Positions 28,375-36,269 of a DNA stretch of 64,000 nt are shown piece after piece. Source of the DNA: Bacteroidota bacterium. Lineage in GTDB: Bacteria > Bacteroidota > Bacteroidia > B-17B0 > Aurantibacillaceae. The position numbers and the translations under genes are program-made. Every line of letters starts with the position of its first letter. The first letter of the stretch is position 1. The DNA lies in the NCBI GenBank assembly GCA_030692515.1, contig JAUXZS010000015.1, forward strand, positions 310,001 to 374,000, given 5' to 3'. The notes beneath the pieces were generated by a model that was given only the letters and a program-made list of their open reading frames with translations, ran no database searches and was not told where the DNA came from.

Positions 28375-29637
28375 ATGAAAACAAAAAATTCGTTCGCCGT
28401 ATTCTTTTATCCGCGATTAAACAGAACAAAAAATGGTAGCGCCCCACTGATAGCAAGACTTACAGTCAACAAACAACGCAAAGAAATTTCTTTGAAGTAC
28501 AACATCCCGGTCGACAAATGGAATGCTACCAAGCAAACCGTTAGCGGATCCTCGCCGGAAATTACCTCACTAAACAAATATATCTCCGAAATAAGGACAG
28601 AACTCCATAACGCCTATCGTCAGCTTCAAATAGAGAAAAAACTCGTCACAGCCGACGCAATTAAGGCAATTTTCCTTGGGGAAGAAGAAGATGCGAAGTC
28701 CGTTATGCAGGTAATTCAGTATCACAATGATACAATGAAAGACGTCCTTGCTTGGGGAACAGCCAAGAATTATTACACAACCCAAAAGTATGTCAAGGAG
28801 TTTTTGCAGGTAAAGTTGAAAACTTCGGATATCTATTTAACCCAACTTAACTACAAATTTCTCACAGATTTTGACGTGTTTTTACGCAATCATGTTCCTG
28901 GCGAAAATCAAAAACCTTGCTCAAATAATACGGTCATGAAGCACATCGAGAGGTTTCGGAAAATTATCACTATGGCCATCAAAAATGAGTGGCTAAAACA
29001 TGATCCTTTTTTGAAATTCAAACCTACGTTTATTAAAAAAGATCGCGGATTTTTATCTGAAGAAGAATTGGAAGCAATCGAAAATAAGCAAATTGAAAAT
29101 GTCAGTCTCAGTACTGTAAGAGATCTTTTTGTTTTTTCTTGCTATACCGGATTAGCATTTATTGATGCTTATAATTTAAAACCGGATAACTTAAACAAGG
29201 GAATTGATGGCAGATTATGGATTACTATTCACAGGCAAAAAACAGATGTAAAATCGCAGATACCTCTTTTGCCAAAAGCACTTGAAATATTGGACATCTA
29301 TAAAAATCATCCGAAAGTTAAACGAGATGGCACTTTACTTCCTATGCTTACAAATCAACGGTTCAATTCTTACTTAAAAGAAATTGCAGACATCACCGGT
29401 GTAACCAAAAATTTAACTCATCACCTGGCAAGGCACACATTCGCTACTACAATTTGTTTGTCAAACGGTATTTCAATGGAAGCAACTTCAGGTATGCTTG
29501 GTCATGCTTCAATGCGTACAACTCAAATTTACGGTAAAATTTTACCTAAGCGTATTAGTTCTGAAATGGAAGTGCTAATCGAGAAATTCAATAATAGAAA
29601 AACAAATAGTTTAGGTTTTGTAAGAGAAGCGCAATAA
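28375..29637 (+). CDS. Tyrosine recombinase (IntDOT-like site-specific integrase)
   Basis: Catalyses integration/excision of a mobile element by a tyrosine-linked DNA intermediate. The N-terminal part (about 1-95) resembles the arm-binding domain of Bacteroidota integrases (FAVFFYPRLNRTKNGSAPL, IPVDKWNATKQ); a SAM-like core-binding domain follows (about 105-205), then the catalytic domain: Lys in HRQKTDVKSQIPL, HLARHTF (His-x-x-Arg), GHASMRTTQIYG with His and the nucleophile Tyr. The first catalytic Arg is missing (YTGLAFIDAYNL), as known for IntDOT and many relatives. The first half is visibly less AT-rich than neighbouring genes, consistent with transfer. It sits next to tRNA-Pro. Confidence 0.92.
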   Translation: MKTKNSFAVFFYPRLNRTKNGSAPLIARLTVNKQRKEISLKYNIPVDKWNATKQTVSGSSPEITSLNKYISEIRTELHNAYRQLQIEKKLVTADAIKAIFLGEEEDAKSVMQVIQYHNDTMKDVLAWGTAKNYYTTQKYVKEFLQVKLKTSDIYLTQLNYKFLTDFDVFLRNHVPGENQKPCSNNTVMKHIERFRKIITMAIKNEWLKHDPFLKFKPTFIKKDRGFLSEEELEAIENKQIENVSLSTVRDLFVFSCYTGLAFIDAYNLKPDNLNKGIDGRLWITIHRQKTDVKSQIPLLPKALEILDIYKNHPKVKRDGTLLPMLTNQRFNSYLKEIADITGVTKNLTHHLARHTFATTICLSNGISMEATSGMLGHASMRTTQIYGKILPKRISSEMEVLIEKFNNRKTNSLGFVREAQ

Positions 29638-29873
29638 TTTATCCTAATTAATAACCAAAACGATTCATATGCCTCGTATTTTCAATTTCATCTTGTATTA
29701 TTAATAATTGAAAAATATATTTATCTGATTGTTTCACTTTCTTAAATTAAGTAACTTTTAATAGGCAGACACATCTGGATTAGTACATAGTAATTTGTTA
29801 AATGACGGATCTCCCAATTAACTAAAAAAATATTCGTAATGAATCAGGATTAAGTATTAACTAAATTTTATTG

Positions 29874-29881
29874 TACTTTTG
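29874..29881 (+). promoter_or_regulatory. Predicted -7 box of the Crp/Fnr gene
   Basis: TACTTTTG matches TAnnTTTG and ends 7 nt before ATG 29889, so the message would be nearly or fully leaderless. No TTG at the -33 distance. Confidence 0.45.
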
Positions 29882-29888
29882 AAAAAGC

Positions 29889-30458
29889 ATGTATTCTCTT
29901 CTTCAACAAACGATAAAAAATACAATTTCTATTTCGGAAGTAGATATTAATTTTATGTTATCCTTATTCAAGCCGTTAACACTTAGAAAAGATGACTATT
30001 TTTTGGAAATTGGAAAAAAATGCAACCATGTTGCTTTCGTTAAATCAGGGATGTTGCGGATATATTATCCTAATGAAAAAGCAGAAGAAACTACCTGTTA
30101 TTTCTCAATGCCTAACGAATTTGTAACTTCATTTTCAAGTTTTACGACAGGAAATCCGTCAATAGAAAACATACAAGCAATTCTGCCAACTGAATTATTC
30201 GTTATAAAAAAACAAGACCTTGAAATGTTATATCAAAAAATTCCTGTAACACAAGAGTTTGGTAGAAAAGCAGCAGAAAATCTCACCATTATTATGGAAA
30301 AAAGAATTTCACTATTCTTAAACAACTCAGCGGATGAACGCTATCAACTTTTATTAAAGAATGATCCTATTCTAATCCAAACAGTTCCACTACAATATCT
30401 TGCTTCATATCTTGGTATTTCAGCACAACATTTGAGTAGATTGAGAAAAAACACTTAG
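29889..30458 (+). CDS. Crp/Fnr family transcriptional regulator
   Basis: A 189-residue cyclic-nucleotide-binding-fold regulator. Residues about 20-115 form the beta-roll (DDYFLEIGKKCNHVAFVKSGMLRIYY), a long dimer helix follows (about 118-150), and the C-terminal helix-turn-helix is VPLQYLASYLGISAQHLSRLRK (about 165-186). No Fnr-type cysteine cluster is present. A decayed close copy lies at 48740-49235, proving a past duplication. It precedes a gene for an outer-membrane protein by about 85 nt, with a separate TAAATTTG box (30491-30498) between; ligand and targets unknown. Confidence 0.88.
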   Translation: MYSLLQQTIKNTISISEVDINFMLSLFKPLTLRKDDYFLEIGKKCNHVAFVKSGMLRIYYPNEKAEETTCYFSMPNEFVTSFSSFTTGNPSIENIQAILPTELFVIKKQDLEMLYQKIPVTQEFGRKAAENLTIIMEKRISLFLNNSADERYQLLLKNDPILIQTVPLQYLASYLGISAQHLSRLRKNT

Positions 30459-30542
30459 CTTTATTTTCTTCGCAAATGTTCAGTGGAATTTAAATTTGTT
30501 CAACGAATTTTGTGCCTTAATCATTAAATAAAAAAAGGCACA

Positions 30543-31220
30543 ATGCAAAAGTTTAAAAAATCATTCATAGTTATCACAACATCATTATTGCTTATTCAGA
30601 CCTGTTTCGCACAAGATACAAAGCAGAAAAAAACCTTTCTTTATTCTAATCGATTTAGTTTATTAGCAGGGCTAATCCAGCCCGTTGTACTAAAAGGCGG
30701 AAATATAGAGGTAACCTATTTCACAAAAAGAATGAGCTTCGATTATTCTCACGGTTTTCTATTGAACATGGCTGGGGAAACAATGGTGGGTGATGCAAAG
30801 GCACAAAAATTAGCCTATCATTTACCATATTCTACAGGTTTTGGTATTGGCTATCGATTGACTTCCTTTTTTGATATCCGAATAGAACCTAAGATGCATA
30901 GTTGGGAAGTATACTATGATGGAGAAACACAAAACAAAATTAATTTAATAAAATCGTATAAAACTTATTCACTCGGACTTGGTGCTTATTATAGATACAT
31001 GCCTTTTCATAAAAAAGACAATTGGCTACAAGGTATAACAACCAGTACTAGTTTGCGTTGGTGGCCAAATATAGGCACTAGTTTAAAAGATGATAAATTT
31101 ATTTATCACAATAAAATCACAAACAATAACGAAACTTTAAAGGCTTCAAATATTGGTATTGCCGGCTCGCAGTTTTTATTTAATATAAGCGTTGGTTATA
31201 CTTTTGGTAGGAAGCAGTAA
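30543..31220 (+). CDS. Exported protein, probable outer-membrane beta-barrel
   Basis: A 225-residue protein with a signal peptide (about 1-23, ending CFAQ) and repeated amphipathic strands rich in Tyr/Gly (GFGIGYRLTSFFDIRIEP, YSLGLGAYYRYMPF, FLFNISVGYTFG near the end). No enzyme motif. A TAAATTTG promoter box lies at 30491-30498, so it has its own promoter but may also be a target of the adjacent Crp/Fnr regulator; that link is inferred only from position. Confidence 0.7.
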   Translation: MQKFKKSFIVITTSLLLIQTCFAQDTKQKKTFLYSNRFSLLAGLIQPVVLKGGNIEVTYFTKRMSFDYSHGFLLNMAGETMVGDAKAQKLAYHLPYSTGFGIGYRLTSFFDIRIEPKMHSWEVYYDGETQNKINLIKSYKTYSLGLGAYYRYMPFHKKDNWLQGITTSTSLRWWPNIGTSLKDDKFIYHNKITNNNETLKASNIGIAGSQFLFNISVGYTFGRKQ

Positions 31221-31363
31221 CGATCTTACTTATTTTATAATGATGGGCAGTGCTAATTAATTAGATTAAAAAAAACTATTTAAAAACCCTGTAACCTTTC
31301 CGTTTGTCATATACTCTAATGTTGTATAAGTCAAAATTAATTTAACAATCTAAAAAAATTAAA

Positions 31364-31747
31364 ATGGAAAGTATCAATTTAAATCAGTCAATTAAACCAA
31401 CATTTAATCTGCTTAAACTAACATTTGGTATCGTACCTATTGTTGCAGGATTAGATAAATTCACTAATATCCTTACAAACTGGGAACAATATGTTCATCC
31501 AGGCCTTGGAAGCATGTTACCCTTTTCTGCATCAGTATTTATGATGATTGTTGGTGTTATTGAAATTGTGGCCGGAATAATTGTGCTAAAGAAAACAGAA
31601 ATAGGTGGTTATATTGTTGCGGCATGGTTAACATTAATAGCACTTACTCTGTTGGCAAGTTTTAAATTCATGGACGTAGCCGTTCGTGATCTTGTTATGG
31701 CAATTGCAGCTTTCTCCATGGCTCGCATAGCTAAATTAGTTAAATAA
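31364..31747 (+). CDS. DoxX-like integral membrane protein
   Basis: A 127-residue protein with four hydrophobic helices (about 20-36, 52-75, 82-103, 106-122) and the DoxX-like pattern GIVPIVAGLDKFTNILTNW at the first helix. Members sit in the inner membrane and are often found with oxidative-stress or quinone/thiosulfate genes, but their activity is mostly undefined. It is followed after 62 nt by a haem lipoprotein gene, which fits a redox setting. Confidence 0.75.
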   Translation: MESINLNQSIKPTFNLLKLTFGIVPIVAGLDKFTNILTNWEQYVHPGLGSMLPFSASVFMMIVGVIEIVAGIIVLKKTEIGGYIVAAWLTLIALTLLASFKFMDVAVRDLVMAIAAFSMARIAKLVK

Positions 31748-31809
31748 GCCGTTTGCTTGTAACCTATTTCATCAACAACCACTCTAATACTCTATAAACC
31801 ATATATAAA

Positions 31810-32154
31810 ATGAAAAAAATAATAGTAATTGCTTCAGTACTAATCTCAATAACAGTAGCTTGTAAATCAAAAAAAGCTGCAACTTCAACCGCTTCCACTG
31901 ATTCTAGTATGGATGCACAATTAACCGCTGTAAATACCCGGTTTCCGAATACTACAATGGAAGAATTGAAAAAAGGGCATTCCATATACACGGGTGCTTG
32001 TACAAAGTGTCACGGCACCAAAGATGTAACGGTTTATACAGAGCCTAGATTATTAGAAATAGTGGATGTGATGGCTGTAAAAGCAAAATTAACAGCAGAA
32101 GAAAAACAATCCTTAATAAAATTTGCTGTTGGAGTGAGAGCAACATCAAAATAA
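31810..32154 (+). CDS. Small c-type cytochrome lipoprotein
   Basis: A 114-residue protein with a lipoprotein signal (lipobox ITVAC, Cys18), a Ser/Thr/Ala linker, and one haem-binding site CTKCH (within TGACTKCHGTKDVTVYT). A methionine in IVDVMAVKAKLT is the candidate second iron ligand. The size and single haem point to an electron-transfer role in the periplasm. It lies 16 nt before the ECF sigma gene. Confidence 0.85.
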   Translation: MKKIIVIASVLISITVACKSKKAATSTASTDSSMDAQLTAVNTRFPNTTMEELKKGHSIYTGACTKCHGTKDVTVYTEPRLLEIVDVMAVKAKLTAEEKQSLIKFAVGVRATSK

Positions 32155-32170
32155 TCCTCAACTTTATAGT

Positions 32171-32833
32171 ATGACGAGTATAAAAGAATTTGAGCATTAT
32201 TCTGATGCCGAAATAATTGGTAAAATATTAGAGGGTGAAAGTAAACTCTATGAATTACTGATTCGTAGAAACAATCCGTTTTTATATAAAATTGGAAGGT
32301 CTTATAATTACACCCATCACGATACAGAAGACTTGATGCAGGAAACTTATATTAATGCATTTTATAGTTTGTCAAAATTTGAAGGTAAATCCTCTTTTAA
32401 AACATGGGTTACAAGAATAATGCTCAATAACTGTTATCAAAAAAACAAAAGAAGCAGCTATAAAAATGAAAACCCTGTTCATGAAATAACTCTCGAAAAA
32501 AATAATCCAATGTTTCAAAATCAAGCTAGTACCGAAAAGACTATTTTAAATAAAGAACTGGGGCATGTATTGGAAAATGCACTTAATAAAATCCCCGAAG
32601 ATTACCGGGTAGTATTTACATTACGAGAATTAAATGGACTTAATGTTGCAGAAACCTCTGAAGTGACCAATATTACTGAAACCAATGTGAAAGCTAGATT
32701 AAGTAGAGCAAAAACCATGTTACGATCAGAAATTGAAAAAATGTATTCTCCCGAAGATATCTACGAATTTAACTTGGTTTATTGTGATAGAATGGTAGAG
32801 CGAGTAATGGCAAATATTAATACTGATAAATAA
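32171..32833 (+). CDS. ECF-type RNA polymerase sigma factor
   Basis: A 220-residue sigma-70 family factor with region 2 (HHDTEDLMQETYINAFYSL, about residues 56-74) and region 4 (PEDYRVVFTLRELNGLNVAE, about 140-160, then TETNVKARLSRAKTMLR). It has a C-terminal tail of about 30 residues (EDIYEFNLVYCDRMVERVM) beyond region 4. No anti-sigma gene is adjacent; folE follows after 9 nt and is presumably co-transcribed. Confidence 0.9.
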   Translation: MTSIKEFEHYSDAEIIGKILEGESKLYELLIRRNNPFLYKIGRSYNYTHHDTEDLMQETYINAFYSLSKFEGKSSFKTWVTRIMLNNCYQKNKRSSYKNENPVHEITLEKNNPMFQNQASTEKTILNKELGHVLENALNKIPEDYRVVFTLRELNGLNVAETSEVTNITETNVKARLSRAKTMLRSEIEKMYSPEDIYEFNLVYCDRMVERVMANINTDK

Positions 32834-32842
32834 AAAGGGACA

Positions 32843-33511
32843 ATGATAGAAGATGTTTTAACTGAAAAACTATTATCCGAAATAAACGAGGAACATTTCA
32901 GTAGCTCGTTAGATACTCCTATGCGTGAAGGTGCCTTTAACTTAAATGACACGCAAAAAATCAAAATTATTGCTGAACATTTTAAACAAATTATGCATAC
33001 GCTAGGTTTAGATTTAACAGATGATAGTTTAAAAGACACTCCTCTCAGAGTGGCAAAGATGTATGTTAAAGAAGCTTTTAGTGGGTTAAATCCAGCGAAT
33101 AAGCCGCAAGCGGCATTGTTTGATAATAAGTATCAATACAACGAAATGTTAGTTGAAAAGAACATTACACTTTATTCCTATTGTGAACACCACTTTGTTC
33201 CCATAATTGGTAAAGTGCATGTAGCTTATATCTCATCTAACAATAAAGTAATCGGGCTATCAAAAATTAATCGTATAGTTGAATACTTTGCAAAACGACC
33301 TCAAGTCCAAGAGCGCTTAACCAATCAGATAGCTAATGAATTAAAGATGGCTTTAAATAGCGAACATGTAGCTGTAGTAATTGATGCAGTTCATCTTTGC
33401 GTTAGTTCAAGAGGCATAAAAGATACAAATAGTACCACAATTACTTCGTATTATTCCGGTAAGTTTCAAGAGGAGAAACTAAAAATGGAGTTTTTAGCTT
33501 TGATCAAATAA
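32843..33511 (+). CDS. folE: GTP cyclohydrolase I
   Basis: Converts GTP to dihydroneopterin triphosphate, the first step to folate and other pterins; cytoplasmic zinc enzyme. The zinc ligands are recognisable in YCEHHFVP (Cys, His) and HLCVSSRGI (Cys), and IGLSKINRIVEYFAKRPQVQ is the signature helix. The 222-residue length is normal for the type I enzyme, with a variable N-terminus. It is unusual to find it 9 nt behind an ECF sigma gene in an accessory region; a second housekeeping copy elsewhere is possible and cannot be seen here. Confidence 0.95.
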   Translation: MIEDVLTEKLLSEINEEHFSSSLDTPMREGAFNLNDTQKIKIIAEHFKQIMHTLGLDLTDDSLKDTPLRVAKMYVKEAFSGLNPANKPQAALFDNKYQYNEMLVEKNITLYSYCEHHFVPIIGKVHVAYISSNNKVIGLSKINRIVEYFAKRPQVQERLTNQIANELKMALNSEHVAVVIDAVHLCVSSRGIKDTNSTTITSYYSGKFQEEKLKMEFLALIK

Positions 33512-33592
33512 TATGATTAGTACAAGCTAACACCAAGCAGTTCAATCACATCATCTTTCCGCAGCAATAAAAACAAAAAACTAATTCTTTTT

Positions 33593-33645
33593 TTTGTATA
33601 GTAAGGAATCCTTACTATATTTGTATTGTAATTGCAATTACAATA
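33593..33645 (+). promoter_or_regulatory. Promoter with two overlapping operator-like inverted repeats
   Basis: TTTG (33593-33596), exactly 19 nt, then TATATTTG (33616-33623). An inverted repeat with 11-bp perfect arms (TATAGTAAGGA, one A, complement; 33597-33619) fills the spacer and overlaps the -7 box. A second perfect palindrome (TATTGTAATTG and complement, 33624-33645) starts right after the -7 box and covers the transcription start. Both are plausible binding sites for a dimeric repressor, most simply the MarR protein at the end of the operon. Confidence 0.8.
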
Positions 33646-33680
33646 AATCTAATTATTATTAATATCTAAAAAACAAAAAA

Positions 33681-33914
33681 ATGAGCAAACCAGTTTTCTT
33701 TCACGCAGGTTGTTCTGTTTGCGTAAGCGCAGAGCACGACATCATTAATCTACTTGGTGCAAATAATGTAGATATTGTACACTTTGGTACAGATAAATCA
33801 AGAATTGCAGAAGCTGAAAAGGCGGGCGTAAAATCTGTTCCTGCATTAGTAACTCCAAATGGCAATGTATTACACATTAATTTTGGAGCATCAATGGCAG
33901 ATGTAAAAGGCTAA
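33681..33914 (+). CDS. Minimal thioredoxin-fold protein (CSVC)
   Basis: A 77-residue protein with a redox-type CxxC at Cys11/Cys14 (FFHAGCSVCVSAEHD) and a cis-proline loop at Pro54 (KSVPALVT), in glutaredoxin-like order and size. There is no signal peptide, so it should be cytoplasmic. It is the first gene of the MarR-linked operon, about 50 nt after the probable start of transcription. A paralogue with the same residue numbering follows at 33964. Confidence 0.75.
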   Translation: MSKPVFFHAGCSVCVSAEHDIINLLGANNVDIVHFGTDKSRIAEAEKAGVKSVPALVTPNGNVLHINFGASMADVKG

Positions 33915-33920
33915 AAAAAT

Positions 33921-33948
33921 AATGCCCTGCTAGTAATAGCAGGGCATT
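33921..33948 (+). terminator. Strong hairpin between the two thioredoxin-like genes
   Basis: AATGCCCTGCTA (33921-33932), loop GTAA, and the exact complement (33937-33948) form a 12-bp perfect stem 6 nt past the first gene. Only TTAAG follows rather than a T-run, so partial termination or protection of the upstream message is more likely than full termination. Confidence 0.6.
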
Positions 33949-33963
33949 TAAGTTCATCGATCT

Positions 33964-34203
33964 ATGAAAAATTTAATGCTTTATCACGATGGATGTGACA
34001 TTTGTGCAGCTATTGGACAAGAAATTATAAATCTAATTGGACTTGCCAATTTGGACATCATTCATATTGGACTTAATCCTTCACGAATGGAAGAAGCTAA
34101 AAAAATTGGAATAAAGGCCTTTCCTGCCTTAGTAACTAGCAATGGAAATGTACTACATTTTAATGTTGAAGAGCATGAAGGAAGTATATCTTGCTTGTTT
34201 TAA
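33964..34203 (+). CDS. Minimal thioredoxin-fold protein (CDIC)
   Basis: A 79-residue paralogue of the gene upstream: Cys11/Cys14 in YHDGCDICAAIGQE and Pro54 in KAFPALVT, with VDIVHFG matched by LDIIHIG. The C-terminal tail differs (EEHEGSISCLF) and holds an extra cysteine. Tandem duplication with divergence around the active site suggests two partner specificities. Cytoplasmic; no signal peptide. Confidence 0.75.
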   Translation: MKNLMLYHDGCDICAAIGQEIINLIGLANLDIIHIGLNPSRMEEAKKIGIKAFPALVTSNGNVLHFNVEEHEGSISCLF

Positions 34204-34233
34204 AAATTATAAACATTAATTAAAACAAAAAAA

Positions 34234-34965
34234 ATGAAAAAACTATTTTATACAATGTCTCTAGCGACACTACTTATAGCCTCAAAAGCATTTGCGTGCG
34301 ATAAGTGTCAAAAATTTAAAAATGATAATTTCTTTATTGTATCTACAAGTGCCAACTACAATACTAATTTAAAACAAGTGGTAATGTCTATACAGGTAAA
34401 AGGACAAGCAGGCGTAACCATGCCTGATTCAATCGGAAAATTAGATGGTGCGGGGGTTTTGGGTTATGTTTTTCCAACAACATTAAAACCTGAAGATGTA
34501 GGATTTAATCAAACAGAAGGTATCGTAGCTTTAGCGCTTACTTCACATCCTGACTTTGATGATTCTCCGTTATGGGATGAAAACAATAATGGTGTTTTTT
34601 CTGATGATGGTCGTGTTTGGCATCCACACTGGGTAATACTGGTGAAAGATGAGAGGGTGAAAGGCGGACTTGCTGTAAAAGAATTTAAAAAAGAAGATAA
34701 GAATGTAAAGCTGCCGCCAACAGCTCCAAATATGCCGATGTATATGGATAGTCCTGGCTTTCAGGTGGTAACAAAAGGAAATACGATTCAGGTTGTCATT
34801 CCATCGTACAGAATTAACAACAAAAATGATTTTAAATTTGATGCAGTTACCTGCTACATGTCTGTTAATACTTCCGATATGATGATGCCTATGCTTGGTG
34901 TAATGGATGTTTATAGCGTTGCATCAGGTAAATTAACTTTGCCTTATACTATAAAAATAAAATAA
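34234..34965 (+). CDS. Exported protein of unknown function with an N-terminal CxxC
   Basis: I do not recognise this 243-residue protein. A signal peptide (about 1-21, cleavage near SKAFA) leaves a mature start with Cys22 and Cys25 (CDKCQKF). An acidic, calcium-loop-like stretch DENNNGVFSDDGR is followed by VWHPHWVILV, whose two histidines could bind a metal, and a Met-rich stretch SDMMMPMLGVMD. Strands dominate the rest. Location is periplasmic or extracellular. Being in one operon with redox and MarR genes suggests a redox or metal role, but that is inference. Confidence 0.6.
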   Translation: MKKLFYTMSLATLLIASKAFACDKCQKFKNDNFFIVSTSANYNTNLKQVVMSIQVKGQAGVTMPDSIGKLDGAGVLGYVFPTTLKPEDVGFNQTEGIVALALTSHPDFDDSPLWDENNNGVFSDDGRVWHPHWVILVKDERVKGGLAVKEFKKEDKNVKLPPTAPNMPMYMDSPGFQVVTKGNTIQVVIPSYRINNKNDFKFDAVTCYMSVNTSDMMMPMLGVMDVYSVASGKLTLPYTIKIK

Positions 34966-34974
34966 TTATAACCA

Positions 34975-35014
34975 AAGCCCGACACGCATTGAAATAGTTT
35001 ATGCGTGTCGGCTT
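34975..35014 (+). terminator. Intra-operon hairpin before the DUF2024 genes
   Basis: AAGCCCGACACGCAT (34975-34989) pairs with ATGCGTGTCGGCTT (35001-35014) with one bulged C. No T-run follows. It is the second such hairpin in this operon and probably sets the ratio of upstream to downstream message. Confidence 0.6.
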
Positions 35015-35028
35015 AAAAATTAGATTCT

Positions 35029-35307
35029 ATGGAAATATCACTATACGATACCGTATTTAAAAAAGAAGATGGTAATCTCTTAAAGTTTGACATCATTGTT
35101 CCCTCAGAGTTCAAGGATATAGATAAAATTTACCAATTTGGTAATGAGTTTTTAAAAGAAGAAGGGATAAAGGCAAAAAAACTAATTAGCGCCGAGGAGT
35201 GCGATTTTTGTCACATGGAAATTGCTAATGAAAAGATTTCAGGAGAAATAAAGGAAAAGGGATATTCTATTTTCAAACATTGGGGTTTTGAGAAAAATTT
35301 AATCTAG
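35029..35307 (+). CDS. DUF2024 family protein
   Basis: A 92-residue protein with the DUF2024 pattern: start ISLYDTVFKKEDG, KFDIIVPSE, and the CDFCHME motif (Cys58, Cys61, His62), which could bind a metal ion or a thiol. The function of the family is not established. It is the first of a tandem pair; compared with the second copy it has a longer C-terminus. Cytoplasmic. Confidence 0.75.
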   Translation: MEISLYDTVFKKEDGNLLKFDIIVPSEFKDIDKIYQFGNEFLKEEGIKAKKLISAEECDFCHMEIANEKISGEIKEKGYSIFKHWGFEKNLI

Positions 35308-35341
35308 CAATTCAAATAAACACAATTTTAAATTTAATAAG

Positions 35342-35605
35342 ATGAATGTAGCAGTTTGGGATACTTATGTAACAAAAACAGATGGCACTATTATGCATTT
35401 TGATATTATTGCACCTTCCGAAGTAAAAGACAGCGAAGTTATATATGCTTACGGCAAGGCATATTTAACATCAAAAGGGCTAACTGAGCAATCATTAACA
35501 GCAAAAGAATGTACTTTTTGCCACGTAGAGTCAATAAAACCTATGTGGGAAGATGCCATAATTAAAAATGGTTATTATATTTACGAAATGGAAAATTGCA
35601 ACTAA
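35342..35605 (+). CDS. DUF2024 family protein, second copy
   Basis: An 87-residue protein closer to the usual DUF2024 form: VAVWDTYVTKTDGTIMHFDI at the start (20 residues), AKECTFCHVES (Cys57, Cys60, His61), and the end GYYIYEMENCN. It is followed with no gap by the MarR gene (stop 35605, next ATG 35606). The tandem arrangement repeats the duplication seen for the two thioredoxin-like genes at the other end of the operon. Confidence 0.8.
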   Translation: MNVAVWDTYVTKTDGTIMHFDIIAPSEVKDSEVIYAYGKAYLTSKGLTEQSLTAKECTFCHVESIKPMWEDAIIKNGYYIYEMENCN

Positions 35606-36214
35606 ATGAAGAGATCTGTTTTCGATAATAAATTTCAAGAAGAAAGTGTTGAAAGTAAAATAGTAGTGGCATTAGAAAGAATTTCTGAGGCCTTTCGAGT
35701 TTTGCTTTGGGAAGAAAGCAAAGAACACGCCTTAAGTCCTATACAGACACAAATATTGATTTATTGTTTATATCATAAATCTGATAAGACAACAGTAAGC
35801 AATTTGGCCAATGAGTTTAATATGACAAAGTCAACAATTAGTGATTCTGTAAAATCCTTATTGACTAAAAAACTAATCATTAAAGAAACTGAATCTGATG
35901 ACAATAGAAGTTATTCAATCAAACTTACTGATTCAGGGAGATTGTTAGCGAAGAAGGTGTCGCTATTCGCAAACAAAATTCTTGAGCCTTTAGCTAATTC
36001 AACTAATGCGCAAAACGAGCTTTTGCTTTCTAGTTTACTTGGCTTAATTTCAAATCTTCAAAATACTGGTGTTATTTCTATAAACCGCATGTGTTTATCT
36101 TGTCGCTTTCACGAATTAAAAAAGGAGCAACATTATTGCCATTTATTAAATACAACGCTTAAAAAATCAGATCTTCGTATCGATTGCCCTGAACACGAAG
36201 TAGTGCTTACTTAA
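35606..36214 (+). CDS. MarR family regulator with a cysteine-rich C-terminal extension
   Basis: A winged-helix dimeric repressor type. The DNA-reading helix is in LANEFNMTKSTISDSVKSL (residues 67-85) and the wing in TESDDNRSYSIKLTDSGR (95-112). Beyond the usual MarR end, residues 160-195 hold a conserved Cys pattern: CLSC (Cys163, Cys166), HYCH (Cys178) and DCPEH (Cys194), which looks like a metal or Fe-S site and may be the sensor. As the last gene of the operon and with two palindromes at its promoter (33597-33645), it is probably an autoregulator. A broken copy of its 3' end follows. Confidence 0.88.
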   Translation: MKRSVFDNKFQEESVESKIVVALERISEAFRVLLWEESKEHALSPIQTQILIYCLYHKSDKTTVSNLANEFNMTKSTISDSVKSLLTKKLIIKETESDDNRSYSIKLTDSGRLLAKKVSLFANKILEPLANSTNAQNELLLSSLLGLISNLQNTGVISINRMCLSCRFHELKKEQHYCHLLNTTLKKSDLRIDCPEHEVVLT

Positions 36215-36269
36215 TATTATCAACGCAATGTGTTGCTGTATCTTATTGGGGTTATCACAATACAAAAGG

